Source of the DNA: Albifimbria verrucaria
Lineage: Eukaryota > Ascomycota > Sordariomycetes > Hypocreales > Stachybotryaceae
DNA length: 64,000 nt
Assembly: GCA_020081605.1 (NCBI GenBank)
Contig: JAHREC010000013.1
Span: forward strand, 2,542,001 to 2,606,000
Direction: 5' to 3'
The notes beneath the pieces were generated by a model, which worked only from the letters and a program-made list of their open reading frames with translations, had not been told where the DNA came from and made no database searches. This document shows positions 11,802-23,265 of the stretch, one piece after another. A program made the position numbers and the translations under genes. Positions within the stretch are counted from its first letter, which is position 1, and every line of letters begins with the position of its first letter.

Positions 11802-13053
11802 ATGCTCTCTAAATTTATCCTTTTGGCCTTCAGCGGCGTAGCTGCCGCCTCTGCCCTGCTTCCAAGGAACGCATGCCAGATGGATAACTGCTTGCGAGGT
11901 AAGATGCCTCAGCAAATATCCTTGAGGCTATTGGCCTAGACAAAGGATAATAACTGACCTGCCTGGTCTCGTAGCTCTTAACTCCACGAATCCACAGACA
12001 AGGCTCGCAGAGGCAAAGCGCGACTGTTCGACCTACTTCGTCAAGACAGTCACTCCTCCCGCAGAGTAAGTCTCCCAAAACTGCATCTTATATCGAAGTG
12101 CCAGAGGTCTCATACCGGCCTTGGGTGGATGGAAAGTGGAGATGCGTCGTTGGTATAGCAAAGAATAGGCATTGATCGCATATGCAGGACATCCACGTTC
12201 TATGACACAGTCTCTTCGACCAAGACAGTTGAGGACCAGATCACCAAGACCAATACAATCCACGAAACAGTCACTCAGACAGTCACTGGGCCCCTGAGAA
12301 GACTGTGTACAAGACAACGACAACCACCATCACCTCGACCTACGGAGTGGAGCTGAGTGTTGGCATTGGCAAGAGAGATGCTTCGCCTACAATTCCTGCC
12401 TACGCCTCTGCTTGCTCTGGGGCCGTTCGGTACTCGACTGCCTGCTCGTGTATCGGAGTCACTGGACAGACGGTGACTGCACCGGCTGCCACTACCACCG
12501 TCACTGCCTCGACCACGGCTGTCACAACTGTCTACAAAACCACAGTGGTTGCAACAACTGATATTGTCGTCACGGATCAGACAGTCACGAAGACGGTGGC
12601 CGGCGCACCAACAACTGTCGTGGTCACAGCCACGGCAACAGCCACAGTCTGTCGAATCGGCGTTGATGTCGAAGGGCGTGCACCAGGCTTCCTCAGCAAG
12701 ATAGACCTTGGACTCCTGAGCCTGGCGTCCTTCACTCTTGACAGTTCGCTGGCATTGACCTACACTATTCAGCCGGACGGCACGCTGTGGTGCGGCGATA
12801 AGGTAGCCAAGGCAGACTTGTTGGGGTCTCTGCTTCCTTCGCGTTCGTTGACTTGTCGCTCTCACTTGAGAAGAAGCCAGTGACATGCGCAATTGACGGG
12901 AACCATGTGCTGACTTGCAACGCGCCTGATGCTGGAGGCAAGCCAAGAATATTTGGCCTTGAAATCACCACAGGCCTTGTTCTCTTCGGATGGCTGGAGA
13001 ACTTGCTCCCATTGCTCCACAAGAAGGCCACATGCAAGGCGCTTCCTGCATAG
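11802..13053 (+). CDS. Secreted Thr/Val-rich extracellular protein
   Basis: A signal peptide (MLSKFILLAFSGVAAASALL) precedes NACQMDNCLR. A stretch rich in TVT, TTT and VTQT motifs follows, then a small Cys motif (ACSGAVRYSTACSC) and more TTTV-type sequence. This matches a common class of fungal secreted, probably O-glycosylated, mucin-like proteins of unknown function. Introns are 11899-11974 and 12066-12187. The frame changes at CCCC 12291-12294 and GGGG 12823-12826; one additional base in each run restores the downstream frame. The C-terminal part (SLSLEKKPVTCAIDGNHVL ... FGWLENLLPLLH) is globular with paired cysteines. No enzymatic motif was seen. Confidence 0.75.
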
Positions 13054-14094
13054 AGCATGGTCTGGGTGGACTGCACCAGGGTCAGGTAGTGTTCGTGATT
13101 GTGGGCTACGGCTAGGAAGACCCTTCAACGCTTGTGGTGAGATGAGGGGCAATCGAATGAGGACGTTGATGCGGGGGTAGTTAGAGGGCTGGTGAGAGAG
13201 TGGGAGAGAGGGATTGATGGTTGAGTGGGAATTGGGCGTTTTGTTTTATTTCTTAGAAAATCAAGAAAGGAAATGTTGCTGAAATGTTTCGTTTGTTGAC
13301 TTGGTCGTTGTTTGAACATTATGTAAGCGCGCGATTTGGGGTGCATGAGCCTCGTGTTTTCCGTCAATTGGGTGATAATTCAAGGCAATTCAACGAGGCA
13401 TGAAGTCATGCCGAGGGCAATTGAATACCGTAGAATGAAGCTGGCAGGCCATCCCAACAAATGGAACAAAAGACCTCGGGCCGCAACTAATTGTTCGTCC
13501 GAATTGGCGCGTTTCTGGTCCCGTGTTCTAAGTATGGCCCGGGCCCGGGATCTAGACGTGCCAAGTGGGCTGGTGCATGAATTCACAATCAGGAGAAATT
13601 GGGATGACGCCGGGACGCTGAGGGGTTCAATTCGTTTTTTTCCAGAGTGGGCAGACGCTCGCTGATCAAAGTAAACAAACAGCTGATATAGCCCGAGGCG
13701 TGTCTTATAGGCCGTTTATGGGGACCGGGTGATGCTGGGCTGCAGAGGGAGGGTCGGCCTTGGAAATCCTGCTTTTTCTTCCTCGACACCTCTCTGCCAA
13801 AGGTGAATCATGTGTCTGTCTGTCTGTCTCTGCGCCTTGCATTCTCGATAAACTCGCTCGCTACCTGGACCGAATTGAATGTCTGGTCGTGCCCGGGTCG
13901 GACTGACAACCCCTGACTCTTCTAATTTCAGTGCCTCGACTCCCCACGTTGGCCCAGTAAACCCGGCAAGCCCAAGCTCGGTACCTCAGCCTCCACCGCG
14001 AACCGCTACCGATCCGCGGTACCTCGCGAGTACTCCCTCTAAGGCAGTCTAGCACAACACCAACGCAACCACAGCACAAACAATCCCGAGGAGA
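13054..14094. other. Intergenic with a short TGTC microsatellite
   Basis: No gene was recognised. A TGTC tetranucleotide run sits at about 13810-13828. The long minus-strand open frame at 13861-14403 is a shadow of the Pro/Ser-rich gene that follows. Confidence 0.5.
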
Positions 14095-16347
14095 ATGCAT
14101 CCTGTGAGCCCTTCTGGGAGCACCACCACCAGCACCAGACCTCGATATCCCCAACGCCCGCCCTCCAAGCTCGCCGCCGCCAAGGTCGAGGCCCGTCGTT
14201 TCCTCCAGGCTCAGGCCCAAGCCTAGCAATCCCACCCTCGCCACCGCCAGCAAGCGGCCGCCCAGACCGCTGCCACCGCCGACACCATCACCATCTCTCC
14301 CCACAGGCGCGTCCTCCCGCACGCCGCTGCGTCTTAGAGATCGCAACCAAAATGTCCTGGCCCTGACCGCCTCCCGTTCCACCATCAAGAGCGTCTTCAG
14401 CATGCCGCCGCCTTCCTCCGACAGACCGCGCCAGCCTCAGCTCAGTGCTGCCGCTGCTCGAGCTGCCAACCGCACGCCCCTGACGCCCAAGGTCGCCGCT
14501 CCCAAAGGTCCGCCTGTCGTCACGCCGCTGGCTCGGAGGACGCAGAACACTCAGCAGACGCCTGCCTACGTTACTTCTCAGCCCTACGCCAGGGACGATG
14601 CCGCCTCAACCACCACCCCTACTGCCTCATACCTGGGTCATAACATCACCCCGCGGTCGGGCCCGAGGCAAAGCCGTGTCGACAGTGCTAACTCCACTCC
14701 GAGTGGTACGCCCAATCCCGAGAGAACGAACGATCCGTGGGAAGATACTCGATCATCTACGGGAAGCAACGCGGGGGTCTAGGGAGCTTCTCCGTCTCCG
14801 CGCTCAACTACGATGGCGGTAGACAATCCTCCATGACCGACTCATCTGCAGTCGAGTCTGCAGAATCAAGTTCTTCTATGCCAGCGATGCGAGAAGCTCC
14901 CAAGGCATAACCAACCAACGTCCTGCATCCGTTCTTCAGAAACCCGCCACCTTCTTCTACGCCAACGGCACCTCAACAAACAACAACCGACGTACCAGCC
15001 CTCCCATGAACCCCGCTGTATCACCTCCTGTCCTGGCCTCAACAACCGAGACTACCTCTACCAGCAAGTTCTTCTATGCCAATGGCACTCCTGATATTTC
15101 CCTCAAGCCAGGCCTTCCAATTTCGAGCTCAGCTTCAACCGTTTCCAGCAGTTCCAGGTTGCCACCAAAACGCCCGAGCACAAGCCATTCAGCCACTGGT
15201 GCTTTAAACCCGAACCCGTCAATACCCTCGCGTCCGGTGTCTCCCGTAAAGATGATGTCTACGCCTATGTTGCCGACGCAAAGACCAATAATCCTCCGAT
15301 CCTTCAGCCCTTGCGCAGCACACAGGTTGCCTCGCCACCCACACTACCATCAATACCAAGTCCTACCAACAAGCGTCAGGTTACCATCGATACCAGCCAG
15401 AGGAACTTCAGGGGCCATTCCCGGACAGGAAGCATACCAATTATCGAGCCCATGAGGCTTACTATAGCATCGAATTCACCAGAGCCATGTTCACCTCCTC
15501 TAAGCCCCGGTCTAAGCGTAGGGGTGTCACAGCCGGCGATGACCATGGCCTCCCTCCTCCAAGCTGCAGACGAGCTAGGTACAGACGATGGTGATTCTAA
15601 AGACGACGATTCTCAACCAGAGCTTCAAAGCCCTACAAAATCGACCTATTCAAACGACGCCATCAGCGAGCTTGTTGCTAATGCCCGACGAGAACGCAAG
15701 GTCCAGGATCTCGAAATCACCAACGCATCACTCGAGGCTATCAACAGGACCTTAGAGCGGCAATTGCGGAAGCAGACTGCGGAACTAAGAAGATATCGTC
15801 GATTGTCTAGGTCAGGCCGCATTTCTCTGGCCTCCGTTGCGTCCAGTCGCGTCGCCTCCGAAACGCTCACCGAGCCACCTGTAGATTTATCAGATGTTGA
15901 TGAGGATGAGGACACTGAGGAGGAAGATCCAGACTCTCTCGACGACTCCGAATTTTCCGATTCGGACTCAACATCTGCCGATCCACTCTCTCCAAGCGCC
16001 AGAATGACGGCACGGCGGAAACGGGACGAGAAGCGTCTCCAGCTTGATCTAACAAAGCATCAGGAGCTGCTTATCGACAGCCAGAAAATGAATCAGAGTC
16101 TAAAGCGCTGCCTCAACTGGACTGAAATGCTTATTAAGGAGGGCAACAAGGCCCTTGCATATCGCGTCAGAGTATCGGACGTTGAACTGGGCGGCCACGT
16201 CTTGGCACCCCGGATGAAGAGGACGAAGATACCTCATTCAACGCTGATATTACGTCGCAGAGTATCGACACCGGGCTCGAACCACCTTGGACGAAAGGCC
16301 CGCAAGACCGCGACAGTGGTATTGAGTTACCGGTCGACAGCGTCTAA
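14095..16347 (+). CDS. Ser/Pro-rich protein with FFYANG motifs, coiled coil and acidic segment
   Basis: I do not recognise a named function. The N-terminal half is Pro/Ser/Thr-rich and disordered. It contains a recurring motif, KFFYASD (about 14868), TFFYANG (about 14950) and KFFYANG (about 15066). The middle carries a predicted coiled coil (ARRERKVQDLEITNASLEAI, about 15680 on) and an Asp/Glu-rich stretch (SDVDEDEDTEEED). A second charged helical segment follows (about 16000-16170). The frame breaks at least at G5 14773-14777, AA near 14867 and CCCC 16208-16211, and probably twice near 14110-14125. One more C at 16208-16211 gives a sensible acidic C-terminus ending at 16347. The exact 5' reading and part of 15130-15310 remain uncertain. 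The build suggests a cytoskeletal or scaffold protein, but that is only inference. Confidence 0.6.
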
Positions 16348-17199
16348 CAACCACCACCATCAACAATTTTCTCCTAATTTCTACTTCTTACCGAATACAT
16401 GTTTTCAATGTGGATATTGACTACACTAGACATGTCATTCTCTTCACCACTCCTTGCAAGTCAGATTTGGCGGTTCTTAGCATCATACGGGGGCAACATA
16501 TACCTGGATATACGGCGTTAGTCTCATGTTATCACACGGCTACCACTACTGCTGCGGAGTTGCTCCTCCACAACGCCTAAGCTGGCATGGCCCAGCAGCG
16601 TCTACTCTCTCTTTTTTTTCCCTTTAAGTTCTTTGTTTGCATCTTACTCCCTCGGGCGGGATATAGTTTCATTTGTGTCATTATGTACCAACAGATACCC
16701 CCAAACACGCATCAAAAGATCTGGCAGGATTTGCCCGATGCCCCTATGCCTAGGTCAGATAAAGGACCGACAATGGCATGTCGCCGGACATTGAGCAACA
16801 ATGTACAAACACAGTCGACAGGCGGAACTAGTTATACCAGGCGAGCAGCTTACGTCTGCAGCCAGGCAAGTTGAGAATGAAGATAATAGTACTAGTTTAA
16901 ACAAATGCAATGACAAGATTCAAAATGCAGAGTCTGCAATTTAACATGATATAAATCTCACCATGTCACTCGTGGTGTTAAAGCCCAAAGCGTCCTCATT
17001 AAAATTGGAATTTGCCGTGTTCTAAAAAGCTCTGGGAATTGACTGCATCGGCCATTAAGTAGCCTACAAGTAGGAGGGAATCTGCCGGAAGAAAAGACCA
17101 GAAAAAACAAAGAAATAAGTCTATGTACGCTGCCTCTACCCAGAGAGATGAACCCTTGCCCTTTCCAACAATCTCTATACGCTCCGCTTTGAAATCCGC
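16348..17199. other. Intergenic between convergent genes, no gene seen
   Basis: This holds the 3' ends of the coiled-coil protein gene (+) and the J-protein gene (-). No additional feature was recognised. Confidence 0.5.
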
Positions 17200-18895
17200 T
17201 TACGAGGCAGGAGCCTCCTCCTTCTCCTTTCCGTGGTGGTGATGGTGGTGCTTCTTGTCCTTCTTTCGTTTCGAGTCCTCGTCCTTATCCTTCTTGATGG
17301 CGGCCTCGGCGACGAGTTGCTCAAAGACAAGATAATCACCCTCCTCTTCGGGGAGCGCTCAGCCTATAGGGAGACAGGGTCAGTTCAATGCTCCTAGTTT
17401 GGTGAAAGGGAAATGCAACGAGAGGGAAGTAGCCGTACCTTGTTGAAAATGTCACCAATCAGGACAAGTGCCTGCGCGCGTTCTAACCGCTTGGCCAGGG
17501 GAACCTTCTTGTCATAGAGAACCGAGTCGCAAACCTCGCGTAGGACGCTCTGGATCTCAAACTTGCTACCACGCCAGGCAGCAGTAAGGATCTTGCCGGT
17601 AACACGACGCTCGTACTCAACGCGCTTCTCGTCGGTCCATTCCTCGCCGCCCTTCTCTTCCATCTTCGCCATGTCCTCCATGGTCTGCTGAGCATCGATC
17701 GCAGAGCTGATGGTATTCCAGGTATCCTTAACGAGGGTGCCCTTATCGCGCAAACGGCTGAAGAAACCGCCAATGCCCAGGAACTTCTGGCTGCGCAGCA
17801 GGGTCGAGGCCTTGGAAACATAAGTCTGGCCAATAGCGTGCAGGATATCAATACCGAAAGACTCCATCTTCAGGTTCTCAACCTCAAGACGTGTCTTCTC
17901 CTGGAATGCCTTCGTCACGTCTGGGCCCTTGTCCGTCTCCGTCCATACGGAGATACGGTCGATGAGCTTGGCAGCCAGTGTATCAACACGTTCTTGACGG
18001 ACTCGAGCGCGCTCGCGCTCGAAAGCCGCGAGCTGGTCTCGCTGCTCCTTGGTCAAGCCACCCTTCTTCTTCTCCTTATTCCTGAGAGCCTCCTCGGACA
18101 GGTCCAACTCGGAGTCTTCATGGGCCTTGTCGGTCAAAGCAGGTCGAATAGGGATCTGAGTCCTGCTTCGTGAGCTCGTGGAAGGGGCCGGCGAGTCCGT
18201 GTCTGGCCTGTAAGGAGGGGAGCCGCAGCCTCAGTCTCCTTGACCTCATCAACACCGGCCTTGTATGCTGGAGCAGAAGGGCCAGCCTTCTCGCTCGCTG
18301 CGGCGGCGGCGGCGGCTTCGGCGGCGGCTTCTTGCTCCTTCATGCTCTGCTTCTTGGCTGCGTCGGTGCCAGGAAATCCTCCTCGTCCTGCGCAGTTTGC
18401 TTGGTCTCGGGGTTCTCGGCGGCGGCGGCGGCGGCCTCAGCTTCAGCGGCGGCAGCCGCTTCTTCTTCATTCATGGTGATATCCATGGTGGCGGTGAGGT
18501 CCTTCATCAGACTGATCTCTCCAATCCAGTCGACAAATGCCTCACCTCCGAAGATGGAGGTGAAGAACTCGGAGGGGTCGACGAAGCCCTCCTGAGGTTT
18601 GGCATGGTCCTTTCCATACTTGTCGTAAGCCTTTCGCAGATCGGTGTCGGAGAGCACCTGGTATGCCTCGCCGATGGCCTGAAACTTCTCGTGGGCGGTA
18701 GGATCGTTGGGGTTCTTATCTGTGGAAGTGGTTACGTACGTCAGCCTTGTCGACGCTGGGTGCAGGGAGCGGCTGAGATGAGAGTTTACCTGGATGGTGG
18801 ACAATAGCCAACTTGCGGTAAGCCTTCTTGATCTCTAGCTCGGTCGCGGTGGGCTGGACCCCGAGGGTGTCGTAGTAAGCCGTGTCGACGACCAT
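17200..18895 (-). CDS. J-domain cochaperone with DnaJ-X domain (Caj1/Djp1-like)
   Basis: This is an Hsp40 of the yeast Caj1/Djp1 type; those proteins stimulate Hsp70 and assist protein import or delivery to organelle membranes. The J domain is at the N-terminus ([20 protein letters not shown], then HPDKNP). The Asp codon of HPD is split by the intron 18720-18789. A Gly/Phe-type linker ([13 protein letters not shown]) and an Ala/Glu-rich linker follow. The DnaJ-X domain spans about 17450-18100 ([18 protein letters not shown]). A second intron lies at 17366-17438, and the tail [14 protein letters not shown] has six consecutive histidines. The frame changes at CC 18369-18370, GGGG 18217-18220 and GGGG 17352-17355. 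Each needs one more G/C, after which the linker and tail read cleanly to the stop at 17200. Confidence 0.88.
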
Positions 18896-19651
18896 GTTTG
18901 GGTATATCTTTGCGCGGCGGCCGTTTGCAGGTATTGTTGTGTTGTGTTGTGTAATAAACCGTTGTCGCTGGGTGACGTTGGCTGGCTTGGAATAATGTGA
19001 AAGTGGATGTTATCAGAGGCGGTAATTGGCGGCGGGGTGGAAAAAGATGGCCTTGCACATGTTTTGGTCGGTACTTTGAGCCATGATGAATCCGCCTGCG
19101 CCAAGGATAACAACAAGCAAGGCACTGGCGGTACTTTGGGCGACTTCAAGGCACCAGCAAGGGAAAAAAAAAAGTCCCACCATTGGGAGATCACAGGCAA
19201 CGATTCTGGTACCATCTACAGTACCTGTACGAACTTACAGGTATCGATAGCCGGCCTTCGGCAAGCTATGACGAACACCCAATGCCCTGGCAAACGCCTA
19301 AACAATGACTCGACATCCAATGGCTCCGTCGTACAGTACCTACAGATACTTGTGGCCTACGTCGTCATCTGCCATGCTAGGCGTGGGGCCCACCCTGTTG
19401 CCGCTTTAATTCAAATTCACCTTCTTCCCGCACCTTGTAGGTAAATCTTGGGCTCAGCAGGGGATCATCAGCCCTATTGGCAAGGTTAAGCCGTAACCAT
19501 GCATCAACTTCAGCATCGAGAGCTGCGTTTAACTTTTCAACAATTAAGTACTATAATAGAAGTCCCTGGAGCGATTCTCTCAGTATGTGGTTACCGACCT
19601 GTTACTGTTACCTCTTTGTTTCTGTGGTCAACCTCCACGGTCAACTCACAC
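18896..19651. promoter_or_regulatory. Divergent intergenic region between J-protein and F-box genes
   Basis: The two genes start at 18895 (-) and 19652 (+), so this 756-bp stretch should hold both promoters. I saw no specific binding site that I can defend. A TGTTG repeat lies near 18930-18950. Confidence 0.4.
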
Positions 19652-20594
19652 GATGGGTTCCTCACAAAGTCGTGCAACTCGATTGCCACAGACCAACCCC
19701 AAAGTATCACAGGAGGCGCCTATCCTCAAATTGCCGCTTGATGCACTCCTACTGATTACCGACCACCTTGCATATCATGACAGGTTTCTCCTCTCTCATA
19801 CCTGCAGAGCCATGCGAAGCATTTCGACATGTGATTGGGACACCAAGATAGGCCGGCTTTCATCACGGGGTAGGTTCAACTTCTTCGCCGGGCTCGCCTA
19901 CAGCCTACCAGATCGCTATGTTTGCGCCAGTTATTTCAGGCTTCACGCTGTTGATACGTCGGATCTACCCACGAAGAGTTCTTATTCATGCTGTGACCCC
20001 GGCCTTGAAATGCATATGTATTATCGTCCTCGCCATCACCACATTCAGCTCGCGTTGAAATATGCCCGATTAGGCAACATCAATCAAGCCTATTTGGAAA
20101 AACTCTTGGCCCCCTATACGAACAGTTTTAGCAGCCAATCCTCACCTACTCAGCACAACCCATAATCGTCGAAAACCAGTTCATACTGGTTGACAAATGG
20201 GTCTTTGGCAATGGCATCACGGATGTTTCGCCGAGTGACATAGGCTCCTGGGGTTTCGTGCTCTGCCCACATATTGTGTTCCATTCCCGGGCCAATATAC
20301 CGGTTACTCTTTTCAATGGCTACAGCCTGTTAAAGAGTTTGAGCGCACAATGAACCAAGCCTTTGACTACCCAGGAGAGGGAGTGGACTATTACTGTACT
20401 TATTGCCCGATGGACTATTCGGTCTCCGTCTCCAATTCACCAGTAATTGTTAGTTTCCAGGCCTGGCACAATTTGGGGACTCATGGTTCTCCGATGGATC
20501 CGATGTGGACATCACATCTTTGGAGAAATACCACGCGGCCTTCGAAAATAGTCCGCCACCGCCATATACCGGGAAGTGTACGAGAACTTTGTAA
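19652..20594 (+). CDS. F-box protein with possible N-myristoylation signal
   Basis: The protein begins MGSSQSR, which fits the consensus for N-terminal myristoylation. An F-box-like segment follows (LKLPLDALLLITDHLAYHDR, then LLSHTCRAMRSI). F-box proteins serve as substrate adaptors of SCF ubiquitin ligases. The rest has no recognised repeat; related fungal F-box proteins often have equally anonymous C-termini. The frame changes at CC 20135-20136, CC 20326-20327 and GGGG 20475-20478. One more base in each joins SFSS, ILTYSAQPIIVENQFILVDK, VKEFERTMNQAF and DITSLEKYHAAFENSPPPPY into one protein that stops at 20592-20594. Confidence 0.68.
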
Positions 20595-21056
20595 CAATAG
20601 TGGTGGCTAATTGCTGCTAGACGCCTAATAATAGAAAATAATAGGAAAATAATAGAGGAATAATAGAAGAATAAAAGATAAAAATAAGAATATATTTCTA
20701 TTTTTATTCGAATATTCTTGTAAACGGTCAATCTTGAATCGAAAGGCAGGTCGACGGTCGTGTTTCGGGAGTCGCTGGCATATCTGGAGGTTGAACTAAT
20801 GAGCATGTATAGGAACGCTACATCACGCTCTTGTTGTCAATGGGAAGTACATTTTTGGAAGGAAGCCAGGAAGTGTGGTGGCCTCCCATCCGAGCTTGAG
20901 TACGGGTCAGTCACCAATGGAAATTTGAGAACTATACGCATTTCTATTAGCTTGCGCTGGGATATGAGAATACCTCGGACATATCGGGGCATGTATAAAA
21001 TCAACCATTGCTGAGCCTATGTTCCCTGCATTGCTCATGGTGAAGAAAGGACGAGC
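20595..21056. repeat. AT-rich intergenic stretch with AATAATAGA-like repeats
   Basis: From about 20625 to 20720 the sequence is almost purely A/T with G. It repeats AATAATAG-type words (TAATAATAGAAAATAATAGG and variants) and then AATA/TATTT words. The rest of the stretch shows no gene. It lies between convergent genes and probably contains their 3' ends. Confidence 0.55.
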
Positions 21057-22283
21057 TTATGTCTTATTCCTTAGTACGCCCGCAGCTGCGAGTACCTTCC
21101 TGGGTCCTACAGCCATCCATTCCTTCATCATATAGTCGTGGGATACCCAGATCATGCCGAGCATGCCGCAGGCGTTGGCCCTAACATCTTCGATGCCTAC
21201 GCATCGACGGGGAATAACAACCATGCCTCTCTTGTCCAGTATCATATTATGAGCCGGTGCCTCATTGGGCTTGGTGCATGGTGAATTGAGCAGTCTATCA
21301 GCTTCTTGAATGAAGCCAGTGTAGGTCTTGTGCAGCTCTTCTGGAGAGGGAGCTGGGGCCCGTGGCTCTTGCTGAAGTATGTAAAAGGCACGTCTTTGAC
21401 GTCCTTGTTAAGGTTTTGCCATGGGTCAAAGGAATCCTTTGGAATGGCCTGTAGATGTTTATGCAGCCTGCTACATCCGGCTTCCTCCTTGCAGTTGTAG
21501 AAGATGATATACTCGTCATTAAGGGATGTCAAGAGCGTATACGCGGCTGTGAAATCATCAATGTCAAGCGGCTCCCACTGACGCCTGAACCCATCCAACG
21601 TTAGGAGCAGATATTGTGGTCTGTAGGTGCAGTACATATTGAATGTAAGGCGGTGTGTCTCGCCTAGCTGCTGTATTTCAAAGCCATGGACATTGATGTC
21701 ACTACCGGGTGCGAGCTTCAAGAGCTTTTCGCTTGGCGCATTCGTATCTGTAGCCAAATATGGCTTTTTGGTGAAAGCACTGGTGATACGAAACTCAACC
21801 TGTGCAAATGTGTCAGTCTATGGCATCGTATTGAAGCCACGTCTGTGGAAGCGGGCTGTGTACCTGCCACCCATCATCCTCCACTAGTACAACGCGTTGG
21901 GCGCTATCATAGAGGATGATGCCGTTGGCAACATGCTGATCAAACAGGGCACGGAGAGCATCCTCATTGAGACGCAGGGGGTGCAATGCTTGCTCAGCCC
22001 GTTTGATGCCGGGATCGTCATATGCTGTGTGGCCGTCATGGGGTGCGGTTTTGTTACTTGTAAGGGACGAGGCTTCGGAGAATTCCAGTCCACTCGTCAA
22101 CGAAGGTGAACACTTGTAATCCGAAACATTGGCTGGTTGTCCGAATAGGCATAGGTCTCCTACAGCCCACGCCTCGCGAAAACGCAGGTTTCGGGCAAGA
22201 TGCCGTGTATTCGGGTCTCTAAAACTCTTATTCGAGTTCGTTTTCAATCGCAAAGCGAAATTTGATGATGCTGGCCATGACAA
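21057..22283 (-). CDS. Ap4A phosphorylase / ATP adenylyltransferase-like protein
   Basis: The protein resembles yeast Apa1/Apa2, which split diadenosine tetraphosphate with phosphate to give ADP and ATP. It has the HIT-like active-site segment SRLHKHLQAIP, preceded by DEYIIFYNCKEEAGC. The C-terminal domain contains NMILDKRGMVVIPRRCVG and CGMLGMIWV. One intron, 21800-21863, has good borders, with DDGWQ on one side and VEFRITSAFTKKPYLATDT on the other. The frame changes near 21374, where the motif YFQQEPRAP is restored by one more base; this leads into EELHKTYTGFIQEADRLL. The 5' end is unclear: the open frame reaches 22283 without an in-frame ATG. An ATG at about 22278 encodes MASIIKF in another frame, so the true start may lie there or be spliced. 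Confidence 0.75.
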
Positions 22284-23265
22284 GTTATGAGGTGAGATGA
22301 TGCAGCCTCAACGGGATTGGTGGTCTACCCTACAGGGGATACCACTATACCGGAGTGAACCCAGCATTAGGACTCTCTTTCGAGGTAGTTACGTGATGGC
22401 ATGACAGGGCACGTCGCCGAATTCAGGACCCCACCACCCACCACGTGGATTTGGAGAAGCAGAGGGCGATGGTGTTGCAGTATATGTGTGTAAGAACATA
22501 ATCTGAGCGAGTGCTTTGGAGGTGCATGATGTCAACGGCGCGAGGTTGGCGCCAGCAATAGGCACAGGAACAGGAACAAGAACAGGAAGTCCAACGCTGC
22601 TGAAAGTGCTGTATAACTACTAAGTTACTACCCCAGCTTAGCACTATCCACCGCAGCGGGCCACACCTAATTCTACGTCCGTGTGCCACATGCGACCAAA
22701 GACATGTCCATGTCCGGCCAGCAGGCAGTTCAGTTGGCTGTCTACGCCGCTGGGCAGTGGCAAAGCCCGGAGATGGAGAGACCAGGCGCGGGTAAATGAG
22801 AGCGAGGGTGGAGCCACCTCGAATTGGTGGCTGCAGCGGGCAGCTAATAAGGGAATAAGGGGAGGATGTCGCTGGGTGTTGAGAGGTCTAGGTGGTTTTT
22901 TAAGATGGGTGCAACCTGGGAATATTACCCTACCGACCTAGCGCAACGCATGCAACGACCTGGGTTGCGCTGGGGAATTAAGGGTGGAGAGCCAGGGTTC
23001 ACCTCAACTGCCAACCAGTCCGGTCCAGCTAAGTAGTCGGTCTATCTTGGATTTCTTCCCGATCCTGCCTCCGTCTCCTCATCACGGTCAACACCTGTGT
23101 ATTCGCCAAACCGCCCCTAAGCCCTCGTGCTTCCAAGAGGGTTCAACCTGCCCACCGCTCTGCCGAGACAAGACCGTGCGATTTCTCGACGGTCCCTCCA
23201 TCTTCAGAACCCCTCCAACCGCCAACTTTTGCTTCCGCGCTCGGAGGCGCCTTCAAGACGACAAC
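22284..23265. promoter_or_regulatory. Divergent intergenic region upstream of squalene synthase
   Basis: This nearly 1-kb stretch separates the Ap4A phosphorylase-like gene (-) from ERG9 (+) and should hold both promoters. A GGAACA-type repeat is present at about 22565-22590. I did not find a sterol-response element that I would defend. Confidence 0.4.

Noticed and set aside
13861..14403. Minus-strand Gly/Arg-rich open frame (180 codons)
   Set aside because: It mirrors the Pro/Ser-rich N-terminus of the coiled-coil protein gene; composition explains the lack of stops.
17200..17260. Six-histidine stretch as a vector-derived tag
   Set aside because: It is encoded by mixed CAC/CAT codons in a lysine-rich tail of a genuine J-protein gene with introns.
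18910..19000. TGTTG repeat as a possible telomere-like tract
   Set aside because: It consists of a few imperfect copies only and lacks the fungal TTAGGG unit.
20760..21014. Short plus-strand open frame after the F-box gene
   Set aside because: It has no ATG start at a sensible place, no motif and lies in the 3' intergenic stretch.
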